Below, piece after piece: positions 45,043-52,831 of a stretch of DNA of 64,000 bases. The stretch is from the NCBI GenBank assembly GCA_050183765.1, contig JBFXAZ010000007.1:1-64000 (forward strand), given 5' to 3'. This stretch comes from JAFAZJ01 sp050183765 (GTDB lineage: Bacteria > Pseudomonadota > Alphaproteobacteria > Reyranellales > Reyranellaceae). A model generated the notes under the pieces. It saw nothing but the letters and a program-made list of their open reading frames with translations. It was not told the origin of the DNA and ran no database searches. Within the stretch, counting starts at the first letter, position 1, and each line of letters opens with the position of its first letter. The translations under genes were made by a program, and so were the position numbers.

Positions 45043-45810
45043 TCAGCCCAGCACCGAATAGCCGCCGTCGACCGGGATCGCCGCTCCGGTGACGAAGTCC
45101 GAGGCGGCGCTGGCGAGGAACACCGCGATGCCCGCCATGTCCTGCGGCGTGCCCCAGCGGCCGGCCGGCGTGCGCGCCAGCACGCGTTCGTGCAGGCCCT
45201 GCACCTCGCGGCGCGCGTTGCTCGTGAGCTCGGTGTCGATCCAGCCCGGCAGCACGGCGTTGACCTGGATGTTGTCCTTGGCCCAGGCCGTGGCGCAGAC
45301 CTTGGTGAACTGCACGATGCCGCCCTTGCTGGCGGCATAGGCGGGTGCGAACGAGGCGCCGAAGATCGACATCATCGAGCCGATGTTGATGACCTTGCCG
45401 CCACCCGCCTTCTTCATCTCGGGGTAGGCGAGCTGGCTGCAGACAAGGGCGCTGGTCAGATTGGTATTGAGCACCAGCGTCCACTCGGCGACCGAGATCT
45501 CGTGCGGCGGCTTGCGGACGCTCATGCCGGCGTTGTTGATCAGGATGTCGAGCCGCCCGTGCTGCTTGACCGCGTGCGCCACCATCGCCGCGCACTGCTT
45601 CTCGTCGTTGACGTCGACGATGACCGACGAGGCGGTGGCGCCGCCGCCTTTCAGCGTCGCCACCGCCGCTTCGTTCTTCTGCGTGTTGCGACCGGCGACG
45701 ACGATGGTGGCACCGGCCTCGGCCATGCCGCGTGCCATGCCCAGGCCGATGCCGCCATTGCCGCCGGTGACCACCGCGACCTTGCCGGCCAGATCGAAAG
45801 CGCTCTTCAT
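45043..45810 (-). CDS. Short-chain dehydrogenase/reductase
   Basis: A 255-residue classical SDR. ATG 45810 follows CAGGGAGACTG. It has the NAD(P) loop VVTGGNGGIGLGMA (TGxxxGxG), LINNAGMSVRK (NNAG), the catalytic serine in NIGSMMSIFG, Tyr and Lys in PAYAASKGGIVQ, and PGWIDTEL after the active site. The C-terminal VTGAAIPVDGGYSVLG is typical. Probably a 3-oxoacyl/sugar/steroid-type alcohol oxidoreductase; no context narrows this. It is divergent from a small membrane protein gene. Confidence 0.93.
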   Translation of the reverse strand: MKSAFDLAGKVAVVTGGNGGIGLGMARGMAEAGATIVVAGRNTQKNEAAVATLKGGGATASSVIVDVNDEKQCAAMVAHAVKQHGRLDILINNAGMSVRKPPHEISVAEWTLVLNTNLTSALVCSQLAYPEMKKAGGGKVINIGSMMSIFGASFAPAYAASKGGIVQFTKVCATAWAKDNIQVNAVLPGWIDTELTSNARREVQGLHERVLARTPAGRWGTPQDMAGIAVFLASAASDFVTGAAIPVDGGYSVLG

Positions 45811-45911
45811 TTTCAGTCTCCCTGCGACGCACGATTTGTCGCACGCCGATGTCAGATTGTTGCCATACGCGCAGACGACGCTTGGCACCGATCTTGCCGC
45901 ATTCGCACTCG

Positions 45912-46166
45912 ATGTATGTTCCCTTGATCTTCGCGACCGTATCGATCGGCCTCTGCGCCGCACTGGTTGCCTGGTACTACAACCGGGCCTTCCAGACCGT
46001 GCGCTACGAGTATCTCGGCTCGTCGCGATCCAGCATGTCGGGCCGTGCGGATGACGTCTATGATTCCCTCATACGGCCGCTGCGCATCCGGCGCCTTATC
46101 GCGCTGGGCATCGCCAGCGTCGCGACGGCCGTCGCCGTGCTGCTGGTCGGCCTGCATCGCGTTTGA
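45912..46166 (+). CDS. Small two-helix membrane protein
   Basis: An 84-residue protein (from ATG 45912; an ATG at 45849 would add 21 polar residues) that I do not recognise. Two hydrophobic helices, PLIFATVSIGLCAALVAWYY and IALGIASVATAVAVLLVGL, flank a ~35-residue loop with VRYEYLGSSRSS and arginines. It starts in the divergent gap with the SDR and ends nine bases from the convergent amidase stop. Codon use fits the genome, which is the main reason to believe it is real. Confidence 0.5.
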   Translation: MYVPLIFATVSIGLCAALVAWYYNRAFQTVRYEYLGSSRSSMSGRADDVYDSLIRPLRIRRLIALGIASVATAVAVLLVGLHRV

Positions 46167-46174
46167 CGCTTGAC

Positions 46175-47587
46175 CTACTGCGCCGCTGCCGCCGCCTGAG
46201 GCGCGATCGCGGGTCGCCGCTCGCGCCAGCGCGTGGCGCGCTCGTAAGCATGGCCGGCGCGCAGGACGCGGCTCTCGTCGAAGGGCCTGCCGGCAAGTTG
46301 CAGCGCCAGCGGCAGGCCGCTCTTGCCGAAGCCGCAGCACAGGCTGAGCGCCGGATGGCCGGTGATGTTGAACGGCACGGTGATCGGCGCGCTGTAGCGC
46401 AGCGGCGAGGTATCGACGTCCTCGATGCGCGGCGCCGCAACGGGGATCGCGGCGCAGGCCAGCAGATCGACGCTCTGAAGCGCGCGATCGACCTTGGCCG
46501 TGAGCTCGCGGCGCATGCGCTGTCCCTGCACGTAGTCCGCGCCGGTGACGAAAGCGCCGACCATCAGCCGTTCGCGCGTGATGCGCGCATACATGTGCGG
46601 GCGCGTGCGCAAGTCCTGCGCATGCACGGCGAAGGCCTCCGCGCCGCAGATCGCGCGATAGGCCGCCTGGAAGATGGCCATCGGCGGCAGCTCGATCTCG
46701 ACGATGCGCGCGCCCAGCCGAGACAGCTCGGCCAGCGCCGCCTCGATGCCGGCGGTCATGTCGTCGCTGGCGCCCTCGCCGAAGTGGCGCACATAGCCGA
46801 TGGTCATGCCCGACACGCCGCCTTCGAGCAGGCCGGCATAGTCGGGCACCGGCAGGTCGGCCGAGCCGGGGTCGGCGGCGTCGAAGCCGGCGAGCACGCC
46901 CAGCGACAGCGCGCAGTCCTCGACCGTCCAGCACAGCGGGCCGATATGGTCGAGGCTGAAGGACAGCGGCGCCACGCCGCGGCGGCTGACGCGGCCGTAG
47001 CTCGGCTTGATGCCGGCGACGCCGCAATAGGCCGCCGGCAGGCGGATCGAGCCGCCGGTGTCGGTGCCCAGCGCGAGCGGCAGCATGCCGGAGGCCACGG
47101 CGGCACCCGAGCCGCTCGAGGACCCGCCGGTGAAGCAGGCGCGATCCCAGGGATTGCGCGCCGGCGGGAAGGGCAGGTCGAAGGCCGGCCCGCCGGTGGC
47201 GAACTCGTGCGTCGCCATCTTGCCCATCAGGACGCCGCCGGCCTGGTGCAGCAGGGCCGCGACGTGGGCATCCTTCGCGGGCACGTTGTCCAGCAGCAGG
47301 CGCGAGTGGCAGGTGGTGCGGATGCCCGCGGTGTCGATGATGTCCTTCAGGCCATAAGGCACGCCGTGCATCGGCCCGCGCCACTCGCCCGCGGCGATCT
47401 CGCGATGGGCGCGCTCGGCATCCTCGCGAGCGCGCGCTTCGGTCAGCAGCACGAAGGCGTCGAGCGCCGGATTGCAGATGCGGATGCGCTCGAGCGTCGC
47501 CTCGAGCAGTTCGACCGGCGAGAACCTGCGCGCCTTCAGCGCGCGGGCGGTCTCGGCGAGAGTGAGGTTGGCGGGATCGACGCTCAT
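46175..47587 (-). CDS. Amidase signature hydrolase with AtzE-like partner arrangement
   Basis: A 470-residue amidase of the GatA/AtzE type. Catalytic elements are lysine in VPYGLKDIIDTAGI (~residue 80), CFTGGSSSGSGAAVASGM (cis-serine) and GTDTGGSIRLPAAYCG (nucleophile). The start overlaps the stop of a 68-residue AtzG-like gene by four bases, as in atzG-atzE, where the small protein wraps the amidase as GatC does GatA. Substrate could be a carboxybiuret-like or another amide. It is the last gene of a GMC oxidoreductase-AtzG-amidase run. Confidence 0.92.
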   Translation of the reverse strand: MSVDPANLTLAETARALKARRFSPVELLEATLERIRICNPALDAFVLLTEARAREDAERAHREIAAGEWRGPMHGVPYGLKDIIDTAGIRTTCHSRLLLDNVPAKDAHVAALLHQAGGVLMGKMATHEFATGGPAFDLPFPPARNPWDRACFTGGSSSGSGAAVASGMLPLALGTDTGGSIRLPAAYCGVAGIKPSYGRVSRRGVAPLSFSLDHIGPLCWTVEDCALSLGVLAGFDAADPGSADLPVPDYAGLLEGGVSGMTIGYVRHFGEGASDDMTAGIEAALAELSRLGARIVEIELPPMAIFQAAYRAICGAEAFAVHAQDLRTRPHMYARITRERLMVGAFVTGADYVQGQRMRRELTAKVDRALQSVDLLACAAIPVAAPRIEDVDTSPLRYSAPITVPFNITGHPALSLCCGFGKSGLPLALQLAGRPFDESRVLRAGHAYERATRWRERRPAIAPQAAAAAQ

Positions 47588-47790
47588 CGCGCGTCCCCCG
47601 TCGGCGGCGTCGGCCGGTGGATGAAGGCCGGCTCCTCGTCGTAGCGCCACGGCCGGTCGAGGTCGGCCATCATCTGGCGCACGACCTTGAAGGCATCGAA
47701 CATCGCCTGGTCCCGCTCGGCCGGCACGACGATGCCGGCCATGCGCAACGATGCCTCGTAGTCGGCACGCAGATCCTGCTCACTTTTCAC
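47584..47790 (-). CDS. AtzG-like small amidase-associated subunit
   Basis: A 68-residue protein from GTG 47790, ten bases after GGAGGAGG. Sequence DLRADYEASLRMAGIVVP then DAFKVVRQMMADLDRP fits the AtzG/DUF4089 pattern: two helices and a C-terminal strap (FIHRPTPPTGD). It precedes and overlaps the amidase gene by ATGA, so equimolar synthesis is likely. The assignment rests on size, position and these helices. Confidence 0.7.
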   Translation of the reverse strand: MKSEQDLRADYEASLRMAGIVVPAERDQAMFDAFKVVRQMMADLDRPWRYDEEPAFIHRPTPPTGDAR

Positions 47791-47805
47791 CGATGCCTCC
47801 TCCGG

Positions 47806-49413
47806 TCAGGCGGCCGCCTTCAGGATGTCGGCGGCCTTCTCGCCGACCATGATGCTTGGTGCGTTGGTGTTGCCCGATGGCATGGTCGGGAAGATCGAGG
47901 CGTCGGCGACGCGCAGACCTTCGAGCCCATGCACCTTCAGCTTGTCGTCCACCACGCAGTTCGGTCCGGGTCCCATGCGGCAGGTGCCGATGGGATGATA
48001 GGCGGTCTGCGAGTTGTTGCGGATCCAGGTCAGGATCTGCTCGTCGGTCTCGACCTCCTTGCCGGGCGAGTATTCGTCGCCGCGATAGGCGTCCATCGGC
48101 GCTGCCTCGACGATCTTCCGCATCATGCGGAAGCCGTCGGCCATCGTGCGCTGGTCGATCGGGTCGGCGAGGAAGTTGAAGCGGATCGCCGGTTGCGCCC
48201 TGGGATCAGGCGAGCGGATGTGGATCGAGCCCAGGCTCTCAGGCCGAAGCTGGTAGCAGGCCACGGTCATCGACGGGAATTCCTGCAGCTTGCGCTGCTT
48301 GGGGTCCTTGATCGAGTAGGGCACCAGATGCATCTGCACGTCGGGCGTCGCGAGCTCGGGCCGCGTGCGCAGGAAGGCGAGCAGCGGCGCCGAGGGCAGG
48401 CTGAAGAAGCCGCCGCCCGAGGCGAGGTACTTCAGCGCCTGGCCGACCGCGCCCAGGCCGCGCGCCATGTGGTTGTAAGACACGCCCGGCACCTTCACGC
48501 GCCAGACGATGCGCGCGTTGAGGTGATCGCGGAAATTCTCGCCGACCGAGGGCAGCTCGTGCGTCACCTCGATGCCGTGCTTCCTGAGGATCTCGGGATT
48601 GCCGATGCCCGACAGCTCGAGGATCTGCGGCGACGCGACGCCGCCGGCGCAGATCACCACCTCGCGGCCGGCGCGCGCCTTGTGCACCTGGCCGCCGCGC
48701 TCGTACTCGACGCCGGTGCAGCGCTTGCCGTCGAGCAGCACCCTGTTGATGTGCGCCTCGGTGATCACAGAGAGGTTCGGCCGCGTCATCGCCGGCTCGA
48801 TGTAGCAATGGGCGACGCTCATGCGTCGGCCCTTCCAGATGCTGGCCTGGGTCTTGACGACGCCTTCCTGGTCCTCGCTGTTGTAGTCGGGATTGAGCTT
48901 GTAGCCGGCCGCGACGGCGGCCTTGAACAGCGCGTCGTAGAGCGGGTTCTGGTCGGGGACCTCCGAGACCTTCAACGGTCCTGACGTGCCGCGTCCGTTC
49001 GGGCCGCCCTTTTCGTAGTGCTCGATGCGCGTGAAGACCGGCGCGACGTCCTGCCAGCTCCAGCCGCGATTGCCCATCTGCGCCCAGGTGTCGTAGTCGA
49101 GCGGCTGGCCGCGCACCCAGACGAGCCCGTTGATCGAGCTCGATCCGCCCAGCAGCTTGCCGCGCGGCACAGGGATCTCGCGATTGGCGGTGCCGGGCTC
49201 GGGATCGGACTGGTAGAGCCAGTTGGCCTCCGGGCTGTTGATCAGCAGGCCGAAGCTGATCGGGTACCTGGAGTAGCGGTGGCTCGCCTTGCCGGCCTCG
49301 AGCAGCAGCACGCGCGAGCGGCCGTCTTCGGTCAGCCTTGCCGCCAGCGCGCCGCCGGCGGAGCCGGCACCGACGATGATGTAGTCGTACTGGATATCGG
49401 CGCTGGCATTCAT
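47806..49413 (-). CDS. GMC-family FAD oxidoreductase (choline dehydrogenase-like)
   Basis: A 535-residue glucose-methanol-choline oxidoreductase. The FAD-binding N-terminus DYIIVGAGSAGGALAARL is at residues ~9-27, with LLLEAGK after it, then GKLLGGSSSINGLVWVRG (GMC signature 1), and GGVASPQILELSGIG (signature 2, ~residue 255). The active-site histidine lies in NSQTAYHPIGTCRMG, and the second active-site residue in NTNAPSIMVGEKAAD. It oxidises a primary alcohol to aldehyde in the cytoplasm or at the membrane. Fifteen bases before the AtzG-like gene; all three are probably co-transcribed. Confidence 0.93.
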   Translation of the reverse strand: MNASADIQYDYIIVGAGSAGGALAARLTEDGRSRVLLLEAGKASHRYSRYPISFGLLINSPEANWLYQSDPEPGTANREIPVPRGKLLGGSSSINGLVWVRGQPLDYDTWAQMGNRGWSWQDVAPVFTRIEHYEKGGPNGRGTSGPLKVSEVPDQNPLYDALFKAAVAAGYKLNPDYNSEDQEGVVKTQASIWKGRRMSVAHCYIEPAMTRPNLSVITEAHINRVLLDGKRCTGVEYERGGQVHKARAGREVVICAGGVASPQILELSGIGNPEILRKHGIEVTHELPSVGENFRDHLNARIVWRVKVPGVSYNHMARGLGAVGQALKYLASGGGFFSLPSAPLLAFLRTRPELATPDVQMHLVPYSIKDPKQRKLQEFPSMTVACYQLRPESLGSIHIRSPDPRAQPAIRFNFLADPIDQRTMADGFRMMRKIVEAAPMDAYRGDEYSPGKEVETDEQILTWIRNNSQTAYHPIGTCRMGPGPNCVVDDKLKVHGLEGLRVADASIFPTMPSGNTNAPSIMVGEKAADILKAAA

Positions 49414-49526
49414 GGCGTTCGGTCCCGTTTTCCCATGCTCTTCGTTGACCGCAGCCTAATGGCCTTCGCGCAGCCGGGGAAGGGACCGCCCGACTTCCCG
49501 GCCATGCTGGCGCGCCTCGAATCGTT

Positions 49527-50450
49527 TCACATGGCCGCGGCGGTTGCCTCGAAGTGACGCCGGAGGATTTCCCGCGCAGCCTCTCCGGCGGCTCGATCCC
49601 AGCAGTTCACGATCGCCACTCGGAATCCTCCAGGTGGCATGGCGTGCAGGTGGGCGGGACGCTCCTCGTGGAAGGTGATCTGCACGCTGGAGATCGCCGA
49701 GCGACGCTTGAGCTCGTCGATCAGGGCGGCGGATGGATGGCGATAGCGCCGGCCGTGCGGCAAGAAGAGCACGACGCTGTAGCCGGTGCGCCGATCGTGG
49801 TCGTCGAAACGCCATTGGCGCTTTTCGTAGAGCCGCACCAACGCCTCGACCCAGCCCTTGCCATAGAGATCGGGCCACTGGTCGGCGAAGCGCAGATGCA
49901 TCTCGATGATGCGCGCGCCAATGGTCTCGAAGTTGACCATGCCGCTGTAGCCCTTGAGGTGCGTGCGGCACCAGGTGCCGCACCAATCCTCGACCGCGGC
50001 GTCGGGCTCGGCGTGCACGGCCCAATGATCGAACGTGCCGTCGCCCGTCGTCTCGCCGGTGGCGTGGCGCCACCACATCGGTTCGCCGTCGAGCACCGCG
50101 ACGTCGCTGCTGACATGTGCGCCGGTCAGCAGGGTGGACCAGAAGTGGCCGGCGGTCTGCGCTTCCCTGTAGTCCTCGGCCGAGGCGATGACGCGGCTGC
50201 CCACGCCCATGCCCTTGAGGTTGTAGACCGGCTTGGAGAAGACAGGGAAGGACGGCGGCTCGACGCCATGCGGCGCGGCGTCGAGTTCCTGGCTTCGCGC
50301 CACCGCGAGCTTGTCGTAGACCCAGCGATGATCGGGATTCCACATCCACGCGTCGCTGTCCTCGGTCGGGATCCGAACGTCATCGGGGCAGCGCACGCCC
50401 TCGAAGTACTGCATGCGCCAAGGGTCGATTTCGGCGATCGGCATCACCAT
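49527..50450 (-). CDS. Unrecognised protein, possibly ATP-grasp-like, divergent from egtBD
   Basis: A 307-residue protein starting at ATG 50450 (MVMPIAEIDPWRMQYFEG). I do not recognise a named family. Several pieces resemble an ATP-grasp fold: VFSKPVYNLKGMGVGSRV (lysine and glycine loop, ~residue 75), TGAHVSSDVAVLDGEPMWW, and GMVNFETIGARIIEMHLRF (an acidic/Asn pair like the metal site, ~185). The end, AIVNCWDRAAGEAAREIL, also looks like the closing helix of that fold. No signal peptide or membrane segment. It faces the ergothioneine operon across 141 bases. Identity is inference. Confidence 0.55.
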   Translation of the reverse strand: MVMPIAEIDPWRMQYFEGVRCPDDVRIPTEDSDAWMWNPDHRWVYDKLAVARSQELDAAPHGVEPPSFPVFSKPVYNLKGMGVGSRVIASAEDYREAQTAGHFWSTLLTGAHVSSDVAVLDGEPMWWRHATGETTGDGTFDHWAVHAEPDAAVEDWCGTWCRTHLKGYSGMVNFETIGARIIEMHLRFADQWPDLYGKGWVEALVRLYEKRQWRFDDHDRRTGYSVVLFLPHGRRYRHPSAALIDELKRRSAISSVQITFHEERPAHLHAMPPGGFRVAIVNCWDRAAGEAAREILRRHFEATAAAM

Positions 50451-50591
50451 ATTTGTGTCGCTTGTCGCGATCGGCGCAAGCGAATGCTCACGGGAACCTG
50501 ACACGGTGCAGTTGCATCGGCGCGCGACCGCGGCGCTGGAACCCGCTATCGTGGGTGACGTTAGCGTCGTTGCTGCGCCAGCGGAGGCGAT

Positions 50592-51821
50592 GTGTTGAAC
50601 CGGTTTCTGGCGATCCGCGCCTTCAGTGAGGCGTTGGCCGCGCCGCTCTCTCCCGAGGATCAGACCGTGCAGTCGATGCCCGACGTCAGCCCGACGAAGT
50701 GGCATCTCGCGCACACGACCTGGTTCTTCGAGACCTTCGCGCTCAAGCCGTTCGTCGCCGGCTATCGCGCGTTCGATCCGGCCTATCACTATCTGTTCAA
50801 CTCCTACTACGAGGCCGAAGGGCCGCGTCATCCGCGCCCGCAGCGTGGCCTGCTGTCGCGGCCCGGCGTATCGGAGATTCTGGCTTATCGTCGCCACGTG
50901 ACCGAGGCGATGGCGCGCGCACTCGATCGCCCCGCGGTGACCAACACACCGCTGAGCTCGATCGTCGAGCTCGGTCTGCATCACGAGCAGCAGCACCAGG
51001 AACTGTTGCTGATGGACATCAAGCACGTGCTGTCGATCAATCCGCTGCGGCCGGCCTATCGTGCCGACCTGCCGCGGGGCGACGGCGCTGCGCCGTCGCT
51101 CGACTGGCTCGCGTTCGACGGTGGCCTGGTCGAGATCGGCCATCCGGGCGGCGGCTTCGCTTTCGACAACGAGGGCCCGCGCCATCGCGTGTGGCTCGAG
51201 CCGTTCCGTCTCGCCTCGCGCCTGTCGACCTGTGGCGAGTATGCGGCCTTCATCGAGGATGGCGGCTATCGCCGGCCGGAATTCTGGTTGTCGGCGGGCT
51301 GGGCGACGGTGCAGGAACGCGGCTGGCAGGCGCCGCTCTACTGGGAGAAGCGCGACGGCGCCTGGCATGTCTTCACGCTGGGTGGTCTGCGCGCGATGAA
51401 CGCCGACGAGCCGGTGTGCCATGTCAGCTTCTACGAGGCCGGCGCCTTCGCGAAATGGGCGGGCAGGCGTCTGCCGCTCGAGGCCGAGTGGGAACGCGCG
51501 GCGAGCTCGGTCGCGATCGACGGCAACACCGCCGAGCGGGGCGCGTTGCATCCGTTGGCGGCGCGCGGCGCGGGACTGACGCAGATGTTCGGCGACGTCT
51601 GGGAATGGACGGCAAGCCCCTACGTCGCCTACCCGGGGTTCCGCGAGCCGCCGGGCGCGATCGGTGAATACAACGGCAAGTTCATGTCGAACCAGATGGT
51701 GCTGCGCGGCGGCTGCGCGGTGACTCCGCCGGGCCATCTGCGCGCGACCTATCGCAACTTCTTCCCCTCCGATGCGCGCTGGATGTTCGGCGGCATCCGT
51801 CTTGCCGAGGATGCGTCATGA
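50592..51821 (+). CDS. egtB: Ergothioneine biosynthesis sulfoxide synthase EgtB
   Basis: A 409-residue non-haem iron enzyme joining a thiol to hercynine with O2, the C-S bond step of ergothioneine synthesis. Start GTG 50592, after GCGGAGGCG (TTG 50595 possible). The N-terminal DinB-like domain has KWHLAHTTWFFE and LHHEQQHQELLLMDIKH, which supply iron-ligand histidines. From ~165 the FGE-sulfatase domain begins (FDGGLVEIGHPGG) and ends GCAVTPPGHLRATYRNFFP-DARWMFGGIRLA. Length is typical. It overlaps egtD by ATGA. The thiol donor (gamma-Glu-Cys or cysteine) cannot be told by eye. Confidence 0.93.
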   Translation: MLNRFLAIRAFSEALAAPLSPEDQTVQSMPDVSPTKWHLAHTTWFFETFALKPFVAGYRAFDPAYHYLFNSYYEAEGPRHPRPQRGLLSRPGVSEILAYRRHVTEAMARALDRPAVTNTPLSSIVELGLHHEQQHQELLLMDIKHVLSINPLRPAYRADLPRGDGAAPSLDWLAFDGGLVEIGHPGGGFAFDNEGPRHRVWLEPFRLASRLSTCGEYAAFIEDGGYRRPEFWLSAGWATVQERGWQAPLYWEKRDGAWHVFTLGGLRAMNADEPVCHVSFYEAGAFAKWAGRRLPLEAEWERAASSVAIDGNTAERGALHPLAARGAGLTQMFGDVWEWTASPYVAYPGFREPPGAIGEYNGKFMSNQMVLRGGCAVTPPGHLRATYRNFFPSDARWMFGGIRLAEDAS

Positions 51822-52795
51822 CCACCAGCCCGCTCCATCAACCCGCACCCGACGCGGCCGCGGATCGCGCGGAATTCGAGCGCGCCGTGCTCGACGGCCT
51901 GTCGCGCGCGCCGCGCGCGATTCCCGCGAAATTCCTCTACGACGCGCGCGGCTCGCAGCTCTTCGACCAGATCTGCGAGCTGCCCGAGTACTACCTCACG
52001 CGCACCGAAACGAAGATCCTGCGCGCCTGCGCATCGAATATCGCCGAGCTCGCCGGACCGGACCGCGCGCTGGTCGAGTTCGGCAGCGGCTCGAGCGTGA
52101 AGTCACGCATCCTGCTCGACGCGATGAAGGACCTCGCGGTCTATGCGCCGATCGACATCTCGCGCGATCATCTCGACGCGACGGCCGATCGGCTGCGTCG
52201 CGACTATCCGCGGCTGCGCGTGGAGCCGGTGTGCGGCGACTACATGGCAATCGACTCCTTGCCGGACACGGTACCGCCGCGCCGCCTGGGATTCTTTCCC
52301 GGCTCGACCATCGGCAACCTCACACCGGACGAGGCCAGGGAGTTCCTGCGGCGCGCGCGGAGGCTGCTGGGCGACGACGGCGCGATGGTGATCGGCGTCG
52401 ACCTGCGCAAGGACCCGGCGCTGCTGCACGCCGCCTACAACGACAGCGCCGGCGTCACCGCCGCCTTCACGCTGAATCTGCTGCGGCGCATGAACCGCGA
52501 GCTCGACGCGACGTTCGACCTGTCCAGCTTCGCGCACGACGCCTTCTACAACGCGGACGAAGGCCGCATCGAGATCTACTTCCGCAGCCTGCGTTCGCAG
52601 ACCGCGATGGTCGCCGGCTGGCGTTTCATGTTCGCGCAGGGAGAGCGGATCCACACCGAGTATTCCTACAAGTACGACGAGCCGACATTCGCCGCGCTTG
52701 TCGATGGCACCGGCTTTCGCGTCGGCCACACCTGGACCGACGATGACAGTTTTTTTGCCGTGCATTACTTGGTTGCCGATCGCACGCCGGATTGA
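51818..52795 (+). CDS. egtD: L-histidine N(alpha)-methyltransferase EgtD
   Basis: A 325-residue SAM-dependent enzyme that trimethylates histidine to hercynine, the EgtB substrate. Conserved features: FLYDARGSQLFDQICELPEYYLTRTE (~residues 40-65), the SAM loop ALVEFGSGSSVKSRIL, PIDISRDHLDATADRL, FPGSTIGNLTPDEAREFL, and the histidine-binding loop near IGVDLRKDPALLHAAYND. It starts inside the egtB stop, so EgtB and EgtD are made together. egtA, egtC and egtE are not in the window. Confidence 0.94.
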   Translation: MTTSPLHQPAPDAAADRAEFERAVLDGLSRAPRAIPAKFLYDARGSQLFDQICELPEYYLTRTETKILRACASNIAELAGPDRALVEFGSGSSVKSRILLDAMKDLAVYAPIDISRDHLDATADRLRRDYPRLRVEPVCGDYMAIDSLPDTVPPRRLGFFPGSTIGNLTPDEAREFLRRARRLLGDDGAMVIGVDLRKDPALLHAAYNDSAGVTAAFTLNLLRRMNRELDATFDLSSFAHDAFYNADEGRIEIYFRSLRSQTAMVAGWRFMFAQGERIHTEYSYKYDEPTFAALVDGTGFRVGHTWTDDDSFFAVHYLVADRTPD

Positions 52796-52831
52796 TCACA
52801 TGCGGCCCCCGAGCCGCGGAGTGTTCGTCCG

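Noticed and set aside
50592..51821. egtB as a formylglycine-generating enzyme for the nearby sulfatase-like protein
   Set aside because: The protein has the N-terminal DinB-like domain and HHEQQHQEL iron-ligand segment, and it overlaps egtD; this is the EgtB layout, not FGE.
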